DNA from: Cedecea neteri NBRC 105707 = ATCC 33855
GTDB taxonomy: Bacteria; Pseudomonadota; Gammaproteobacteria; Enterobacterales; Enterobacteriaceae
Reading direction: 5' to 3'
Length of the DNA stretch: 64,000 nucleotides
Assembly: GCF_001571265.1 (NCBI RefSeq)
Contig: NZ_BCTL01000030.1
Location: 39,374 to 103,373, forward strand
Shown here piece after piece: positions 63,848 through 64,000 of the stretch (positions within the stretch are counted from its first letter, which is position 1; every line of letters begins with the position of its first letter). Made by a program: the position numbers and the translations under genes. A model generated the notes under the pieces. The model did not search any database and was not told where the DNA came from. It saw nothing but the letters and a program-made list of their open reading frames with translations.

Positions 63848-64000
63848 CGGAGTATCAGCTGTGGTAGGGGATCTTGCCAGGAGTATTTTTGCTAGAAAAA
63901 TCTCTATTTATGCAGAATCAGCTAAGTTTCCGTTCACCTCAAGTACCGCTTCATATTCAGCTCCTGCACCGGTGAACGTCTTAGGGGAGTCACCGTCACT
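63848..64000. other. window end, no gene seen
   Basis: The last 153 bases hold no reading frame or site that I can support. Confidence 0.5.

Overview
The window is a chromosomal segment from a member of the Enterobacteriaceae. Protein sequences, gene order and control sites from position 1 to about 38.6 kb follow the aroG-gal-mod-bio-uvrB-moa-ybh-rhlE stretch of E. coli closely. Several E. coli genes are missing (ybhD/H/I/J, ybhB, ybhM-P) and several extra genes are present, so this is a relative and not E. coli itself. I cannot name the genus from sequence alone. I see no rRNA, tRNA, CRISPR array or complete mobile element.

Region 1 (1-38.6 kb, core): ybgS; aroG with a TyrR box; gpmA with a Fur box; galETKM with both GalR operators, a CRP-like site and overlapping promoters; modEF, acrZ and modABC with a ModE box; ybhA, pgl and ybhC; a phage-lambda-type attB sequence; a small secreted protein where ybhB would be; bioA and bioBFCD around a BirA operator; an accessory insert (HicA-like protein, HTH protein, orphan UrtE-like ATPase); uvrB with a LexA box and DnaA-box-like inverted repeat; yvcK; moaABCDE behind an FNR-like site, a ModE site and a Moco riboswitch; ybhL and ybhQ; ybhGFSR with cecR; rhlE.

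Region 2 (38.6-58.2 kb): dusC, yohP, yohD, yohC, pbpG, dld and bglX. In E. coli these lie near 48 min and in the opposite order. Here they follow rhlE directly, so a rearrangement boundary lies between rhlE and dusC, where a composite inverted repeat also sits. Inserted in this block is a beta-glucoside regulon with three BglG-type RAT/terminator switches. They precede an OprD-type porin plus secreted SurE-like protein, bglG, and bglF-bglB. The bglB product carries an unexpected Arg in place of a near-invariant Trp. LysR/metallo-beta-lactamase, methyltransferase, DUF1348/TetR and GNAT genes are also inserted here.

Region 3 (58.2-64 kb): an AT-richer accessory segment with a class-3-like aldehyde dehydrogenase, a second folC-type gene, a DUF302 protein, an intradiol ring-cleavage dioxygenase and a YceI-like periplasmic protein.

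How the genes work together: ModE links molybdate import (modABC) to cofactor synthesis (moa), which is also gated by the Moco riboswitch. BirA controls the two bio transcripts from one operator. GalR probably loops the gal promoter between two operators 113 bp apart. BglG probably switches three transcripts with one RNA-binding protein. The most interesting items are the three-switch bgl regulon with its porin/SurE arm, the Trp-to-Arg change in BglB, the HicA-like/HTH pair, the lambda attB-like site beside a gene replacement, and the second folC locus.
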